Assembly (NCBI RefSeq): GCF_033449965.1
Contig: NZ_CP137761.1
Coordinates: forward strand, 4,560,001-4,600,623
DNA from: Bacillus sp. T3
GTDB taxonomy: Bacteria; Bacillota; Bacilli; Bacillales; Cytobacillaceae
Direction: 5' to 3'
DNA length: 40,623 bases
This document shows, piece by piece, positions 18,884-27,942 of the stretch (positions within the stretch are counted from its first letter, which is position 1; each line of letters opens with the position of its first letter). A program made the translations under genes and the position numbers. The notes under the pieces are model-generated. The model searched no databases. It worked only from the letters and a program-made list of their open reading frames with translations, and was not told where the DNA came from.

Positions 18884-20242
18884 ATGATTATGATGATGAC
18901 AGATGATCAAATCACTTTGCAATTAATCAACTCATTAACAGAAGGAAATAAACAGGTCTTTGAGGCGATTGTTGATGAACTCCAACCGTATGATATTGCG
19001 CAGGTCTATGAGGAATTGCCAGACGAGCACAAAACCCGCTTTCTTCTCTTTTTAAATATCGAGATTTTGGCCGATATCATTCAAGAGCTAGATAAAGAAC
19101 AGCAAATCGAGATTTTAAATAAATTAGGACTCGAAAAAAAGGGTAAAGTCCTTGATGAAATGGACAATGATGACTTAGCTTCCCTTCTTGAAGGACTCTC
19201 ACCAGAAAAAATGAGCTCCCTTCTTTCGGGAATGAAAATTGAGGAGTCCAAGGCCGTCCAAAATATCATGAACTATCCGGCCGAAACCGCAGGCCGACTC
19301 ATGACAAACCGCTTTGTGTGGATTCGTAATTATTTTTCAGTCCGTGAAGCTGTCGATAAGTTGAAATCATTTGCCGAGTTTGCAGAAACATTAAACTACC
19401 TTTATGTGATTGATCAGGAACGAAAGCTTGTTGGTGTCGTTTCTTATCGTGATTTATTAATTGCTGAACCAAATGAATTAATCCGTGATATCATGTTCGA
19501 GCGTGTCATCTCGGTATTGGTGACAATAGACCAAGAAGAAGTCGCAACGATGATTGAACGTTATGACTTTCTGGCAATCCCTGTCGTTGATGGAGAAAAT
19601 ACTCTGCTCGGAATTGTAACCGTGGATGATATTATTGATGTCGTGATTAAAGAGGCCAATGAAGATATTGAAAAACTATCGGCTTCAGGTAAATCGATTG
19701 ATTTTGATACGAAGGCTGTTACCGCTGCTTCACGGCGATTACCATGGCTGATATTGCTACTATTTATTGGCGTTGTATCAGGAAAAATCATAAGCGGCTA
19801 TGAGGAAACTCTGCAAAAAGTGGTCGCATTATCCTTTTTTATGCCGATGATAACCGGCATGACTGGAAATACTGGAACCCAATCCCTGGCCGTAGTGGTC
19901 CGTGGACTTGTTTCAAAGGATATCGATAAAAATGTCGTCATAAAGTTAATTCTTCGTGAGTTGATGGTCGGGATTATGATCGGAATCATTTGTGGGATCC
20001 TGATTACGCTTATTGCTTACTTTTGGCAAGGGAATCCGATTTTGGGGGTCGTCGTTGGTTCTTCCCTGTTGTTGGCGCTCATTATTGGGACACTGGCAGG
20101 AACAATTATTCCTTTAATCCTTTACAGATTTAATATTGACCCAGCAGTTGCTTCTGGTCCTCTTATTACCACATTAAATGACATCTTTTCACTGATCACA
20201 TACTTCGGAATTGCCACAATGTTCATCAATCATTTGATGTAA
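18884..20242 (+). CDS. mgtE: Magnesium transporter MgtE
   Basis: The 452-residue protein starts at ATG 18884 with GGAAGGAG upstream; an earlier in-frame ATG at 18788 adds a hydrophobic leader but has no binding site. Domains: N-terminal MgtE superhelix (about 1-125, DELQPYDIAQVYEELPDE), two CBS domains (about 130-250, from PAETAGRLMT through VDDIIDVV), a linker helix, and five membrane helices from about 285 to the C terminus (RLPWLILLLFIGVVSGKI; MITGMTGNTGTQSLAVVVR). The family Mg-selectivity segment near TGNTGTQ is intact. The channel is gated by cytoplasmic Mg through the CBS and N domains. Expressed alone, with no riboswitch seen. Confidence 0.95.
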   Translation: MIMMMTDDQITLQLINSLTEGNKQVFEAIVDELQPYDIAQVYEELPDEHKTRFLLFLNIEILADIIQELDKEQQIEILNKLGLEKKGKVLDEMDNDDLASLLEGLSPEKMSSLLSGMKIEESKAVQNIMNYPAETAGRLMTNRFVWIRNYFSVREAVDKLKSFAEFAETLNYLYVIDQERKLVGVVSYRDLLIAEPNELIRDIMFERVISVLVTIDQEEVATMIERYDFLAIPVVDGENTLLGIVTVDDIIDVVIKEANEDIEKLSASGKSIDFDTKAVTAASRRLPWLILLLFIGVVSGKIISGYEETLQKVVALSFFMPMITGMTGNTGTQSLAVVVRGLVSKDIDKNVVIKLILRELMVGIMIGIICGILITLIAYFWQGNPILGVVVGSSLLLALIIGTLAGTIIPLILYRFNIDPAVASGPLITTLNDIFSLITYFGIATMFINHLM

Positions 20243-20252
20243 AGAACAAAAG

Positions 20253-20316
20253 CGGAAGGCGGCCTCTAATTGGCTTGTGACCTCGAGCCGATGGCACCTG
20301 GAGCTGAAAAAAGCCG
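20253..20316. repeat. Probable relic of a dispersed Bacillus repeat
   Basis: GCGGAAGGCGGCC and the later GGCACCTGGAGCTG resemble fragments of GC-rich intergenic repeats seen between Bacillus genes. It lies between the convergent genes mgtE and the CNNM protein. The assignment is by memory only. A GCCGGC-TTTTTT stretch at its end may help terminate the CNNM gene on the minus strand. Confidence 0.35.
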
Positions 20317-20322
20317 GCAAGA

Positions 20323-21654
20323 TTATTCCTCACCGGTTTTTACAGGTTCTAACTCAATTGCAGGCTTTATTTTTTGCACTTCAACATAAAGAATATGATG
20401 GCCATCCAATTCTTTCACGTTAAACATAAAGCCTTCAAATTCAACTGTATCCTGGAGTTTAACATCATATTTTTGTGTTAAAATCCAGCCCCCTAACGTA
20501 TCGACATCATCGTCAGGGATATGTGTTGCGAGCAAGTCGTTTACATCTTCAATTAAGATTTTTGCATCAAATATATAATGGTTGGCATTCACTTTTCTAA
20601 TTAACGGAATCTCATCCTGATCGAATTCATCACGGATTTCACCAACAATTTCCTCCAATATATCCTCAACCGTTACTAAACCAGCCGTTCCTCCATACTC
20701 ATCAAGCAAAACCGCCATATGATTACGCTCTTTTTGCATTTTAACAAGCAGGTCATGAATCGGTATTGTTTCAATTACGCGGATGACAGGATTGATAAAT
20801 TGTTCAATTGTGAAATCTTCTGAATTGACATTTAAGCTCGCGGTTAAAAGTTCTTTAATGTTTATCATACCGATAATGTTATCCTTGTCACCATCGACAA
20901 CGGGATAGCGTGTGAATTTTTCCTCACTAATAACAACGAACATTTCTTCGAGTGAAGAGCTTTTATCAAGAGCGATAATTTCCGTTCGTGGAACCATAAT
21001 TTCTTTTGCAATCCGATTATCAAATTCAAATATATTATTCACATAGCTATATTCCGATTGATTTATTTCCCCTTGCTCATAGCTCTCAGACAAAATAATC
21101 CGTAGTTCTTCTTCACTGTGAGCCAGTTCATGCTCGGATGCAGGCTTGAGGCCAAATAGGCCGGTAAAAAGCCGCGCCGAGGTATTCAAAGTCCAGATAA
21201 ACGGAAATAAAATTTTATAAAACAAAATTAACGGTTTTGAAAAGGCCAATGCAATTTCTTCTGCTTTTTGAATTGCAAAGGTTTTCGGCGATAATTCGCC
21301 AATGACGACATGCAAAAAGGTCACGATAGCAAAGGCGAATCCAAAGGACAACACATGAACGATGGAATCATTAAATGCTATTTTTTCAAAAATCGGTCGC
21401 AAAATGACTTCAAAGGTAGGTTCTCCAAGCCAACCAAGACCTAGCGCTGTTATCGTAATCCCTAATTGACAGGCCGATAAATATTCATCTAAATGAGTAA
21501 TAACCTTCTTTGCGGATAAGGCACTTTTATTTCCTTCTGCAACCAACTGGTCAATTCTGCTTGAACGAACTTTTACAATGGCAAACTCTGATGCCACAAA
21601 GAATGCGGTTAGTGCAATTAACAATGCAATAAGGGTAAGGTTTATAAGTTCCAA
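20323..21654 (-). CDS. CNNM/HlyC-CorC family membrane protein (DUF21 and CBS pair)
   Basis: The 443-residue protein has an N-terminal DUF21 membrane domain (about 1-190; helices ELINLTLIALLIALTAFFVA, LGITITALGLGWLG, FGFAFAIVTFLHVVIGELSP), two CBS domains (about 210-335; MVPRTEIIALDK, LDEYGGTAGLVTVEDILEEIVG) and a C-terminal CorC_HlyC domain (about 355-430). Such proteins are often annotated as hemolysins, but relatives are implicated in magnesium or cobalt efflux, so the placement convergent with the Mg importer mgtE is suggestive. The start is TTG 21652-21654, with AGTAGGAC upstream. I cannot tell which B. subtilis paralogue it matches. Confidence 0.88.
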   Translation of the reverse strand: MELINLTLIALLIALTAFFVASEFAIVKVRSSRIDQLVAEGNKSALSAKKVITHLDEYLSACQLGITITALGLGWLGEPTFEVILRPIFEKIAFNDSIVHVLSFGFAFAIVTFLHVVIGELSPKTFAIQKAEEIALAFSKPLILFYKILFPFIWTLNTSARLFTGLFGLKPASEHELAHSEEELRIILSESYEQGEINQSEYSYVNNIFEFDNRIAKEIMVPRTEIIALDKSSSLEEMFVVISEEKFTRYPVVDGDKDNIIGMINIKELLTASLNVNSEDFTIEQFINPVIRVIETIPIHDLLVKMQKERNHMAVLLDEYGGTAGLVTVEDILEEIVGEIRDEFDQDEIPLIRKVNANHYIFDAKILIEDVNDLLATHIPDDDVDTLGGWILTQKYDVKLQDTVEFEGFMFNVKELDGHHILYVEVQKIKPAIELEPVKTGEE

Positions 21655-21943
21655 TGATGAGTCCTACTTCCAAAAGTAAGACACTCACCTCCTATAATGA
21701 AGAAGCTTTTCGTAATTCCATTATACTCTAATCCAATCGATTTTGATGAAATTACACCATCTTATCTTCATTATTTCCATAAAAGCAAAAAAAATAGGAG
21801 ATAAGCTTTCCCCACTTAATGAATATGATAACTAACTTCGCGAAACTTCCACCATTAATTGGTAATATTGATTCCATTTCCAATATCAATGTGATATCAT
21901 ATTAGTATCAAAACAATTCATTTTGAAATGGAGTGTGATTCAT

Positions 21944-22810
21944 ATGCAAGAAAAAGATATCTTCAAGTTGAATGGATTTGTTGGAGTTACTATTTTTTTA
22001 TTGTTTGCCGCTTGTAGTGTCTACTTGTTTAGTCAAGTTATCCTTTCTGAATCTCCAGCCTCTTTTGTTGGTTTTATCATTTTGGCGGTAATTACCGTTA
22101 CCCTCTTAACTGGATTTACTGTCATTCAGCCTAATCAAGCTAAGGTGTTTACTCTATTTGGATCTTATTTGGGCGTTATTAAAAAAGAAGGCTTCTGGTT
22201 TTCAATTCCGCTAACATTACGAAAAAATGTATCCTTAAGAGTACTAAATTTTAATAGCGATAAACTAAAGGTAAATGACCTTGAGGGAAATCCAATTGAA
22301 ATTGCGGCTGTCGTGGTCTACAAGGTTGTCGACTCCGCTAAAGCTGTGTTTGATGTCGAGGATTACCGAGGCTTTGTTCATACCCAGTCCGAAACAGGCT
22401 TACGTCATATCGCTAGCCAATATCCATACGATAATTTCAATAACGATTATGAAATCTCTTTACGTCAGCATTCAGATGAGGTTGGCGATGAATTGACACG
22501 GGATCTGCAAAAACGTTTAAAGGTCGCAGGCGTGGAAATTATTGAAGCGCGCATTATGCATCTTGCCTATTCAAGTGAAATTGCCTCCTCGATGCTACAG
22601 CGCCAGCAAGCAAAGGCTGTTCTTGCTGCAAGAAAGGTAATTGTCGATGGTGCCGTTTCAATGGTAAAATCAGCAATAGAGCAATTGAGCAGCGAGGGAG
22701 TCGTCGATTTAGATGAAGAAAAGAAAGCACAAATGGTGAATAATTTAATGGTTGCACTTGTTTCCGATAAAGGGAATCAGCCGATTGTCAATACAGGTAG
22801 TATTTATTAA
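21944..22810 (+). CDS. SPFH/band-7 domain membrane protein
   Basis: The 288-residue protein begins MQEKDIFKLNGFVGVTIF; this ATG follows GGAG by ten bases. Two membrane segments occupy about 12-32 and 41-59, followed by an SPFH domain from about 62 to 220 (VIQPNQAKVFTLFGSYLGVIKKEG, then VAGVEIIEARIMHLAYSSEIA) and a short helical tail (MLQRQQAKAVLAARKVIVDGA). SPFH proteins form oligomeric scaffolds in membrane microdomains or support proteases. A partner is the small ribbon-helix-helix protein starting 12 bases downstream, a pairing that suggests co-transcription. It has no NfeD-type neighbour. The exact role is unknown. Confidence 0.85.
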   Translation: MQEKDIFKLNGFVGVTIFLLFAACSVYLFSQVILSESPASFVGFIILAVITVTLLTGFTVIQPNQAKVFTLFGSYLGVIKKEGFWFSIPLTLRKNVSLRVLNFNSDKLKVNDLEGNPIEIAAVVVYKVVDSAKAVFDVEDYRGFVHTQSETGLRHIASQYPYDNFNNDYEISLRQHSDEVGDELTRDLQKRLKVAGVEIIEARIMHLAYSSEIASSMLQRQQAKAVLAARKVIVDGAVSMVKSAIEQLSSEGVVDLDEEKKAQMVNNLMVALVSDKGNQPIVNTGSIY

Positions 22811-22822
22811 GGTTGTGATGAA

Positions 22823-22981
22823 GTGGCTGAAAAAAAGAAGTTTTTGCTTCGTATTGACCAGAAGACTTATGATGCCCTTGAAAAATGGGCCAGTGATGAG
22901 CTGCGCAGTGTTAATGCCCAAATCGAGATTTTGCTAAAGAAAGCCATCAAAGAGTCTGGCAGAACTAAAAATAATGACTAA
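22823..22981 (+). CDS. Small Arc-like ribbon-helix-helix protein (52 aa)
   Basis: A 52-residue frame starts at GTG 22823 with a weak AAGG about 10 bases upstream, and reads MAEKKKFLLRIDQKTYDALE, then KWASDELRSVNAQIEILLKK and AIKESGR. The pattern of a short beta strand (FLLRID), helix and helix is typical of Arc/MetJ-type DNA-binding or antitoxin folds. It starts 12 bases after the SPFH stop and ends just before a terminator, so it belongs to the same transcript. No toxin lies beside it. Arc-like proteins with this N-terminal pattern are common in Bacillus next to SPFH genes, by memory. Its operator is unknown. Confidence 0.8.
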   Translation: MAEKKKFLLRIDQKTYDALEKWASDELRSVNAQIEILLKKAIKESGRTKNND

Positions 22982-22995
22982 TACTTTTATTAATG

Positions 22996-23030
22996 AGGTG
23001 ACTGTGCGGATACAGTCATCTTTTTTGTTT
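22996..23030 (+). terminator. Terminator of the SPFH/ribbon-helix-helix unit
   Basis: GGTGACTGT pairs with ACAGTCATC around a six-base loop and is followed by TTTTTTGTTTTTTG. Confidence 0.9.
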
Positions 23031-23082
23031 TTTGTCTTATCAATTTTCTAACAAAGGGTTCTTCTCACTATACAAATTAAGG

Positions 23083-23136
23083 TATAATCATTACTAGTTG
23101 AAAAAAATAAACCATATCCTAATCAAACGTTTGATT
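23083..23136 (+). promoter_or_regulatory. uppP promoter region with a 16-base palindrome
   Basis: A TATAAT at 23083-23088 is a candidate -10 with a weak -35. The perfect palindrome AATCAAACGTTTGATT at 23121-23136 lies about 27 bases beyond the likely transcription start and 42 bases before the uppP start codon. A central CG palindrome of this kind suits a LacI- or TetR-family repressor. The regulator is not encoded nearby. Confidence 0.5.
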
Positions 23137-23177
23137 GAAATTAGTTTGAATAAAGGTAAAGGAGAAAAAATACAAAC

Positions 23178-24029
23178 ATGGATTTCTTTATAATATTGAA
23201 AGCTATTATTCTTGGATTAGTAGAAGGACTCACTGAGTTTGCCCCTGTTTCCTCAACCGGACATATGATCATTGTCGATGATATGTGGTTAAAGTCAGTT
23301 GAATTTTTAGAATCAAAATATGTGGCCAACACATTTAAAGTTGTCGTCCAGCTTGGTTCCATCATGGCCAGTGTAATCTACTTTAAAGACCGCTTCATCG
23401 AAATGCTTGGCTTAGAGCGATGGCTCAATAAAAAAGCTTATCAGCAACATAAAGCTCAAGGCAGTCGCTTAAAGCTGACTCAAGTAATTGTTGGGCTAAT
23501 TCCTGCTGGTGTTCTTGGGGTATTATTTGAGGACTATATTGATGAACATTTATTCTCTACTGAGACAGTATTAATTGGGCTTGTCCTTGGTGCGGTCTTG
23601 ATGATTATTGCCGATAAATTTGGCGGAAAACGCCCTACCGTCAACACAGTTGATCAAATTACGTATAAACAAGCCTTTTCAGTCGGCTTAGTTCAATGCT
23701 TCTCCTTGTGGCCAGGGTTTTCGCGCTCCGGAGCGACCATTTCAGGCGGTGTATTATTAGGACTTAGTCACCGTGCTGCGGCAGACTTCACGTTTATCAT
23801 GGCGGTCCCAATTATGGCGGGCGCTAGTTTTATTTCACTACTGAATAACTGGGAATACATTACCTTAGATGCACTTCCATTTTTCTTAGCTGGCTTTATT
23901 AGTGCCTTTGTGTTTGCCTATATCTCAATTAAATTCTTCTTAAAGCTCATTAACAAAGTAAAGCTTGTCCCGTTTGCGATTTACCGCATCGTGTTGGCAG
24001 CCATCATTTACTTTTTCTTTTTAACGTAA
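23178..24029 (+). CDS. uppP: Undecaprenyl-diphosphatase (UppP/BacA)
   Basis: The 283-residue polytopic membrane enzyme dephosphorylates undecaprenyl diphosphate to recycle the carrier for peptidoglycan and teichoic acid precursors, and confers bacitracin tolerance. Signature motifs are EGLTEFAPVSSTGHMI (residues 17-32, with Glu and His) and SLWPGFSRSGATISGG (about 176-191, with catalytic Ser/Arg). Residues 86-93 read WLNKKAYQ within a cytosolic loop. ATG follows AAAGGAG by 13 bases. It is a single-gene unit ending in a strong terminator. It lies upstream of the convergent mannitol genes. Confidence 0.96.
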   Translation: MDFFIILKAIILGLVEGLTEFAPVSSTGHMIIVDDMWLKSVEFLESKYVANTFKVVVQLGSIMASVIYFKDRFIEMLGLERWLNKKAYQQHKAQGSRLKLTQVIVGLIPAGVLGVLFEDYIDEHLFSTETVLIGLVLGAVLMIIADKFGGKRPTVNTVDQITYKQAFSVGLVQCFSLWPGFSRSGATISGGVLLGLSHRAAADFTFIMAVPIMAGASFISLLNNWEYITLDALPFFLAGFISAFVFAYISIKFFLKLINKVKLVPFAIYRIVLAAIIYFFFLT

Positions 24030-24032
24030 CAG

Positions 24033-24067
24033 AAAAGACTGAGATGCACGCATCTCAGTCTTTTTTT
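24033..24067. terminator. Terminator after uppP
   Basis: A perfect stem AAAGACTGAGATG/CATCTCAGTCTTT with a four-base loop is followed on the plus strand by TTTTTTT. It may also serve mtlD, which ends just beyond on the other strand, though its minus-strand T run is short. Confidence 0.92.
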
Positions 24068-24077
24068 ATTGGTACCA

Positions 24078-25229
24078 TTATTTTTTTAACGCCTGGTATT
24101 GCTCTACAATTCCTTTAAACAATGGCGAAGTAGCATCAAGCTTTGTATACTCTGTGATTGCCGCTTCAAGCCCTTGATTCTTAATCGTAGTTTGAACCTG
24201 AATCGCCTCTTCATCCCCTTGAAAATTATACATAAGGGCGGCTGCAATTCCTTTTAACAAATAGGTTGGCTCGGCGCCAACTACTTCATTATATTGTCTT
24301 GCTGGACTTACTAGGCGGTCATTTGGTCCAAGCTTGCGAATAGGTGAACGCCCAACTCGTGTTACCTCATCCGTAATATAAGAGTTAGCAAAACGGCCGA
24401 TTATTTTATTAATATACTTATAATGAGCTTCAGCATCAAAATCATATTTCTTAATTAGAAAGTCTCCGCTTTCCTTTAATGCGCCTTCGACTAACTGACG
24501 AACTTCACCATTCTCCATCGCTTCGTTAATCGTTTCAATTCCATAATAATGACCAAAATAAGCAGCAAGGGCATGTCCAGTATTAACCGTAAACAATTTT
24601 CTTTCGATATACGGCACTAATTCCTCTACGTAAGTAATTCCGGCTATTTCTGGCTTCACTCCGACAAGCTTCGTCTCTTCTACCACCCACTCATAGAAAG
24701 GTTCAACCTTTACCATTAGCTTGTCTTCGTTCGTTTGATTTGGAACGATTCGGTCAACAGCAGAATCAGGGAATCCAAAGCGCTCATCAAAAATAGCTTG
24801 TTCCTCAACGGTGATTTTCTCATAAACCTTTTCTTTTAATAAGCTGCTGCCGCCAATCATATTTTCACAAGCAATTATATTTAATGGCTGATTATTTTGT
24901 TCAACCCGTTTTCGTAAGCCCTCAGCCACCAAGCCAGCAATCAACGGAAGGATGTTTGGACCAATCGCAGTTGTCACTAAATCTGCTTTGGCAATTGCCT
25001 CAATGACTAGTTCCGGATTTGACGCACTGTTCAAAGCTTTAACATTTTTGACGACGATTTCTTCCTGTGAAGGGTCAGCTAGGACGACACGATATTCCTG
25101 TTTCTCATTGAGCAAATTGACAATTTCACTATTAACATCAACAAAACATGTTTCATAACCAGAATGATATAAAAGATTCCCAATAAATCCTCGGCCGATA
25201 TTTCCTGCTCCAAAATGTACAGCTAGCAA
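24078..25229 (-). CDS. mtlD: Mannitol-1-phosphate 5-dehydrogenase
   Basis: The 383-residue NAD-dependent enzyme oxidises mannitol 1-phosphate to fructose 6-phosphate, feeding glycolysis. The NAD site is AVHFGAGNIGRGFIG at residues 3-17, and the family segment NTGHALAAYFGHYYG, with the catalytic Lys in the adjacent IERKLFTVN, is present at about 212-232. TTG is the start, with GGAG nine bases upstream. A single base separates it from the mtlF stop codon, so mtlR-mtlF-mtlD form a tight unit. It is the last gene before the uppP terminator. Confidence 0.96.
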   Translation of the reverse strand: MLAVHFGAGNIGRGFIGNLLYHSGYETCFVDVNSEIVNLLNEKQEYRVVLADPSQEEIVVKNVKALNSASNPELVIEAIAKADLVTTAIGPNILPLIAGLVAEGLRKRVEQNNQPLNIIACENMIGGSSLLKEKVYEKITVEEQAIFDERFGFPDSAVDRIVPNQTNEDKLMVKVEPFYEWVVEETKLVGVKPEIAGITYVEELVPYIERKLFTVNTGHALAAYFGHYYGIETINEAMENGEVRQLVEGALKESGDFLIKKYDFDAEAHYKYINKIIGRFANSYITDEVTRVGRSPIRKLGPNDRLVSPARQYNEVVGAEPTYLLKGIAAALMYNFQGDEEAIQVQTTIKNQGLEAAITEYTKLDATSPLFKGIVEQYQALKK

Positions 25230-25230
25230 A

Positions 25231-25671
25231 TTAATTCACTCCTTCGAAGATCTCTAAAATTTCTTCTGCTGTTTTCGCATTCACAAGCTTTTCAATATTT
25301 TCTTCTTCAGAGCAAACAATGGCAATATTAGATAAGATGTCTAGATGTTCATTATTTTTACCGGCAATACCAATCAATAATTTCACAATATTTCCCGCTC
25401 CAAAATCAACTCCATCTGGAACTTGGATAAAGGAAATACCTGATTCTTTTACAAAATCCTTTGAATCCTCCGTACCGTGCGGAATGGCAACAAAATTACC
25501 CATGTAAGTAGAAGTCAATTCTTCTCGCTCAAGCATTTTTTCAATATAATCAGCTTCAACATAGCCTTTTTCAACTAAGATGTTGCCTGTCATACGAATG
25601 GCTTCTTCCTTAGAACCTACTGACATATTTAAACGAATATTTTCTTTAGTTAAGATTGAGTTAGACATCAT
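25231..25671 (-). CDS. mtlF: Mannitol-specific PTS EIIA component
   Basis: The 146-residue protein carries the phosphoryl group from HPr to the EIIB of MtlA. The phosphorylated histidine is in YMGNFVAIPHGT (residue about 65). N-terminal SILTKENIRLNMSVGSKEEAIRMTG is typical of the family. The start ATG overlaps the mtlR stop codon (TAATG), with GGAG six bases upstream, and a second ATG follows at once, so either may be used. Translational coupling with mtlR is likely. In many Bacillus loci mtlF lies between mtlA and mtlD; here mtlR intervenes between mtlA and mtlF. Confidence 0.95.
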   Translation of the reverse strand: MMSNSILTKENIRLNMSVGSKEEAIRMTGNILVEKGYVEADYIEKMLEREELTSTYMGNFVAIPHGTEDSKDFVKESGISFIQVPDGVDFGAGNIVKLLIGIAGKNNEHLDILSNIAIVCSEEENIEKLVNAKTAEEILEIFEGVN

Positions 25672-27794
25672 TATACGCTCCTTAAATGTTGTAATTTTTC
25701 CGTAAAAAATTGATCAAATCTGGCTGTTAATAAATCTGAAATCGTAGCTTGCTGTTTGCTTTCAAAAATCGCAATGCTTTCAGCGCTTTCAATCAGTAAT
25801 GAACTTAAATAACTTAAAAGCTCTAAGGTCCATTCTGATGATTCTAATGGAGTGAGAAGTAACAAGAGCTGCTTCATCTCCATTGGATCATCATCCATTC
25901 CCTTTATAACAAGCGGATGCTTGAGGGAATAGATCAAAAAAGATGGAGCTACTACAAATTCTGATCTTGTATGATAAAGAGCCAGTTTCGTATCGGGAAT
26001 TCCCAAACCACCGAGCTTTTCTCGTTCGCGAATCGCGTCAACCACCTTGGTGCTATCTTTAATGCTCCCCCTCTCCTGTAATTCTTTACATGCTGCCTGC
26101 AAGATTTCTTCGATTGTTTGCGGGTCGAATACTTCCTTCAATTCAAAGCTTTGCAAGATTACGGATATGGTTCGAGCATATTCTTCAATGATCATCATTT
26201 CTTTTATAAATGTTTTAACATTTTTCTTACTGCGTTTTATTGGTAAAGATGAATCTAGCTTCTTCTCCGTTCTCTCCATATGAGAACGTTCATGGATATA
26301 AGCTTTCACCTTCACCATTTCATCCTTTGTTAAGATTGGACTGACTAAAATATAATCATGCTGAAAATCCGGAAGTGGAATCGTCGAGATAATCACTTGA
26401 TAATCCATACTGCTCAACTTGTTAAGCTCTAATGCAGAGGCACTGCGAATTTCCTGTAATTCTGGAAATTCCTTTTGCAATCGGGTGACAAGCATCTTTG
26501 AAGTTCCAATTCCACTCGAACAGATGACTAACGTTTTTAAGTTCCTTATCTCTCTGTTTACGAGGACAGCTGAACCGAAATGCATGGCGAGGTAACCGGT
26601 TTCCTCTTCGGGGACATTAAATTCATGAAAAACCTCATCCACTGCCGCTTTAACAATCGCAAACAGCTCAGGATAATCTCGCTTAATTCTGTCCAGCAAC
26701 GGATTGCTGATACCCATATTTTGCTTTAGGCGGAAAAGCGCCGGTTTTAAATGCATGGCCAAGCCTTCAAAAAGCGAAACATTATGGGTTAGATCTCTCC
26801 CTAAACGACTGCCGACATTTTTTATTAACTGATTGGTTTTCATCGCTACTTGTAAACTGGAATCCTCAATCACATATTCTTTATCATGGCGCATTTTTGC
26901 ACCCTTTAAATGCATCGTAATATAACCAATCTCCGCTTCAGGAATGTTAATCCGAAACACCTTTTCTAGCTCATTAACTAATTTTTCGGCAAATTTATAT
27001 TCTTTTGTCGGTTTTTGGTTTTCAAGATAGGTTGCATCAATCGAAATGCCTTCACCTTTTTGGATCCGCTCGACTGCCAGTGCCAAATGCACAATCAATC
27101 CTATATAAGCACTATCCGCCATCGTATAAGGTAACTCTTCACTGATTGATTCAAATACTTTTTCAACAATCATTAGCTTGTTCTTTTCGACCAAACCGAG
27201 TAATCGTTCTGATATCGTATTAATTTGCTGAGTCGACTTTTTTTGAATATTCTCTCTCGCAAGTGAAAGTATTTCTGATTCGTCGAGATGTTCAGAAATA
27301 ATATTCCGCATCGCTCTTCGTTTTGAGCTCTCAGTTCCTTCTATTTCAACGCCATAACCTCTTCTGCGAATGAGCGCTAAATCAAAGGTCCTCAATCGTT
27401 CCTCTAATCTCGTTAAGTCACTACTGACCGTTGCAATCGTCACATTTAAGTCGTTGGCAAGTGCCACCAATTTAACTGGACCGTTTGATTCAAGCAAAGC
27501 ACACAAAATAATGGTTTGCCGTTCGTCCGGTGTGAACTCTGTATGATTTAAATTAAACAGAAATAATTCAAGTTCACGGATCCTATTCTTTTCACCCACA
27601 ATTTGAACGCCTACACCGGATTTCTTTTGTAGCGAAAGATCGTATTCTAATAAAATATCCTCTACATTTTTTAAATCTCGATGGATTGTACGGCCGCTCA
27701 CGCCAATTTGATCAGCGAGATCCTTAACCGTCAGTTCATTTGTTTCCGAAAGTAAAATTTCGAGAATTTGTCTTTCTCTTGCGGAAATATACAT
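25671..27794 (-). CDS. mtlR: Transcriptional activator of the mannitol operon MtlR
   Basis: The roughly 707-residue regulator starts at ATG 27792-27794, eight bases after GGAG. Domains: N-terminal helix-turn-helix pair (ERQILEILLSETNELTVKDL, then a second at 80-140), PRD1 (about 185-290, GLIVHLALAVER and EIGYITMHLKGA), PRD2 (about 300-400, GLAMHLKPAL and ETGYLAMHFGSA), an EIIB-Gat-like domain with LVICSSGIGTSKML (Cys about 417) and a C-terminal EIIA-Mtl-like domain. Phosphorylation at these sites by HPr and MtlA senses mannitol and sugar supply. Repeated TGTTGCCAA elements upstream of this gene and of mtlA are candidate binding sites. Confidence 0.95.
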   Translation of the reverse strand: MYISARERQILEILLSETNELTVKDLADQIGVSGRTIHRDLKNVEDILLEYDLSLQKKSGVGVQIVGEKNRIRELELFLFNLNHTEFTPDERQTIILCALLESNGPVKLVALANDLNVTIATVSSDLTRLEERLRTFDLALIRRRGYGVEIEGTESSKRRAMRNIISEHLDESEILSLARENIQKKSTQQINTISERLLGLVEKNKLMIVEKVFESISEELPYTMADSAYIGLIVHLALAVERIQKGEGISIDATYLENQKPTKEYKFAEKLVNELEKVFRINIPEAEIGYITMHLKGAKMRHDKEYVIEDSSLQVAMKTNQLIKNVGSRLGRDLTHNVSLFEGLAMHLKPALFRLKQNMGISNPLLDRIKRDYPELFAIVKAAVDEVFHEFNVPEEETGYLAMHFGSAVLVNREIRNLKTLVICSSGIGTSKMLVTRLQKEFPELQEIRSASALELNKLSSMDYQVIISTIPLPDFQHDYILVSPILTKDEMVKVKAYIHERSHMERTEKKLDSSLPIKRSKKNVKTFIKEMMIIEEYARTISVILQSFELKEVFDPQTIEEILQAACKELQERGSIKDSTKVVDAIREREKLGGLGIPDTKLALYHTRSEFVVAPSFLIYSLKHPLVIKGMDDDPMEMKQLLLLLTPLESSEWTLELLSYLSSLLIESAESIAIFESKQQATISDLLTARFDQFFTEKLQHLRSV

Positions 27795-27847
27795 CGCGCT
27801 CACTCCGTGAAAGAAGTATTTCGAATTCTTTTCTCTACCTATTATGA

Positions 27848-27863
27848 TGTTGCCAAAATTTAA
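27848..27863 (+). promoter_or_regulatory. Candidate MtlR operator, copy 1 (mtlR upstream)
   Basis: TGTTGCCAAAATTTAA lies 54 bases before the mtlR start codon. It recurs at 27943 and, with one or two changes, at 29562 before mtlA, which suggests a shared regulator. Assignment to MtlR is inference from location. Confidence 0.5.
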
Positions 27864-27942
27864 GTTTCATACTTATATCTTTATCTTAAATGGAATAAAC
27901 CTTAGAAACAACAAGTTCAAAATTGGAATTAGTCAAAGAAGT

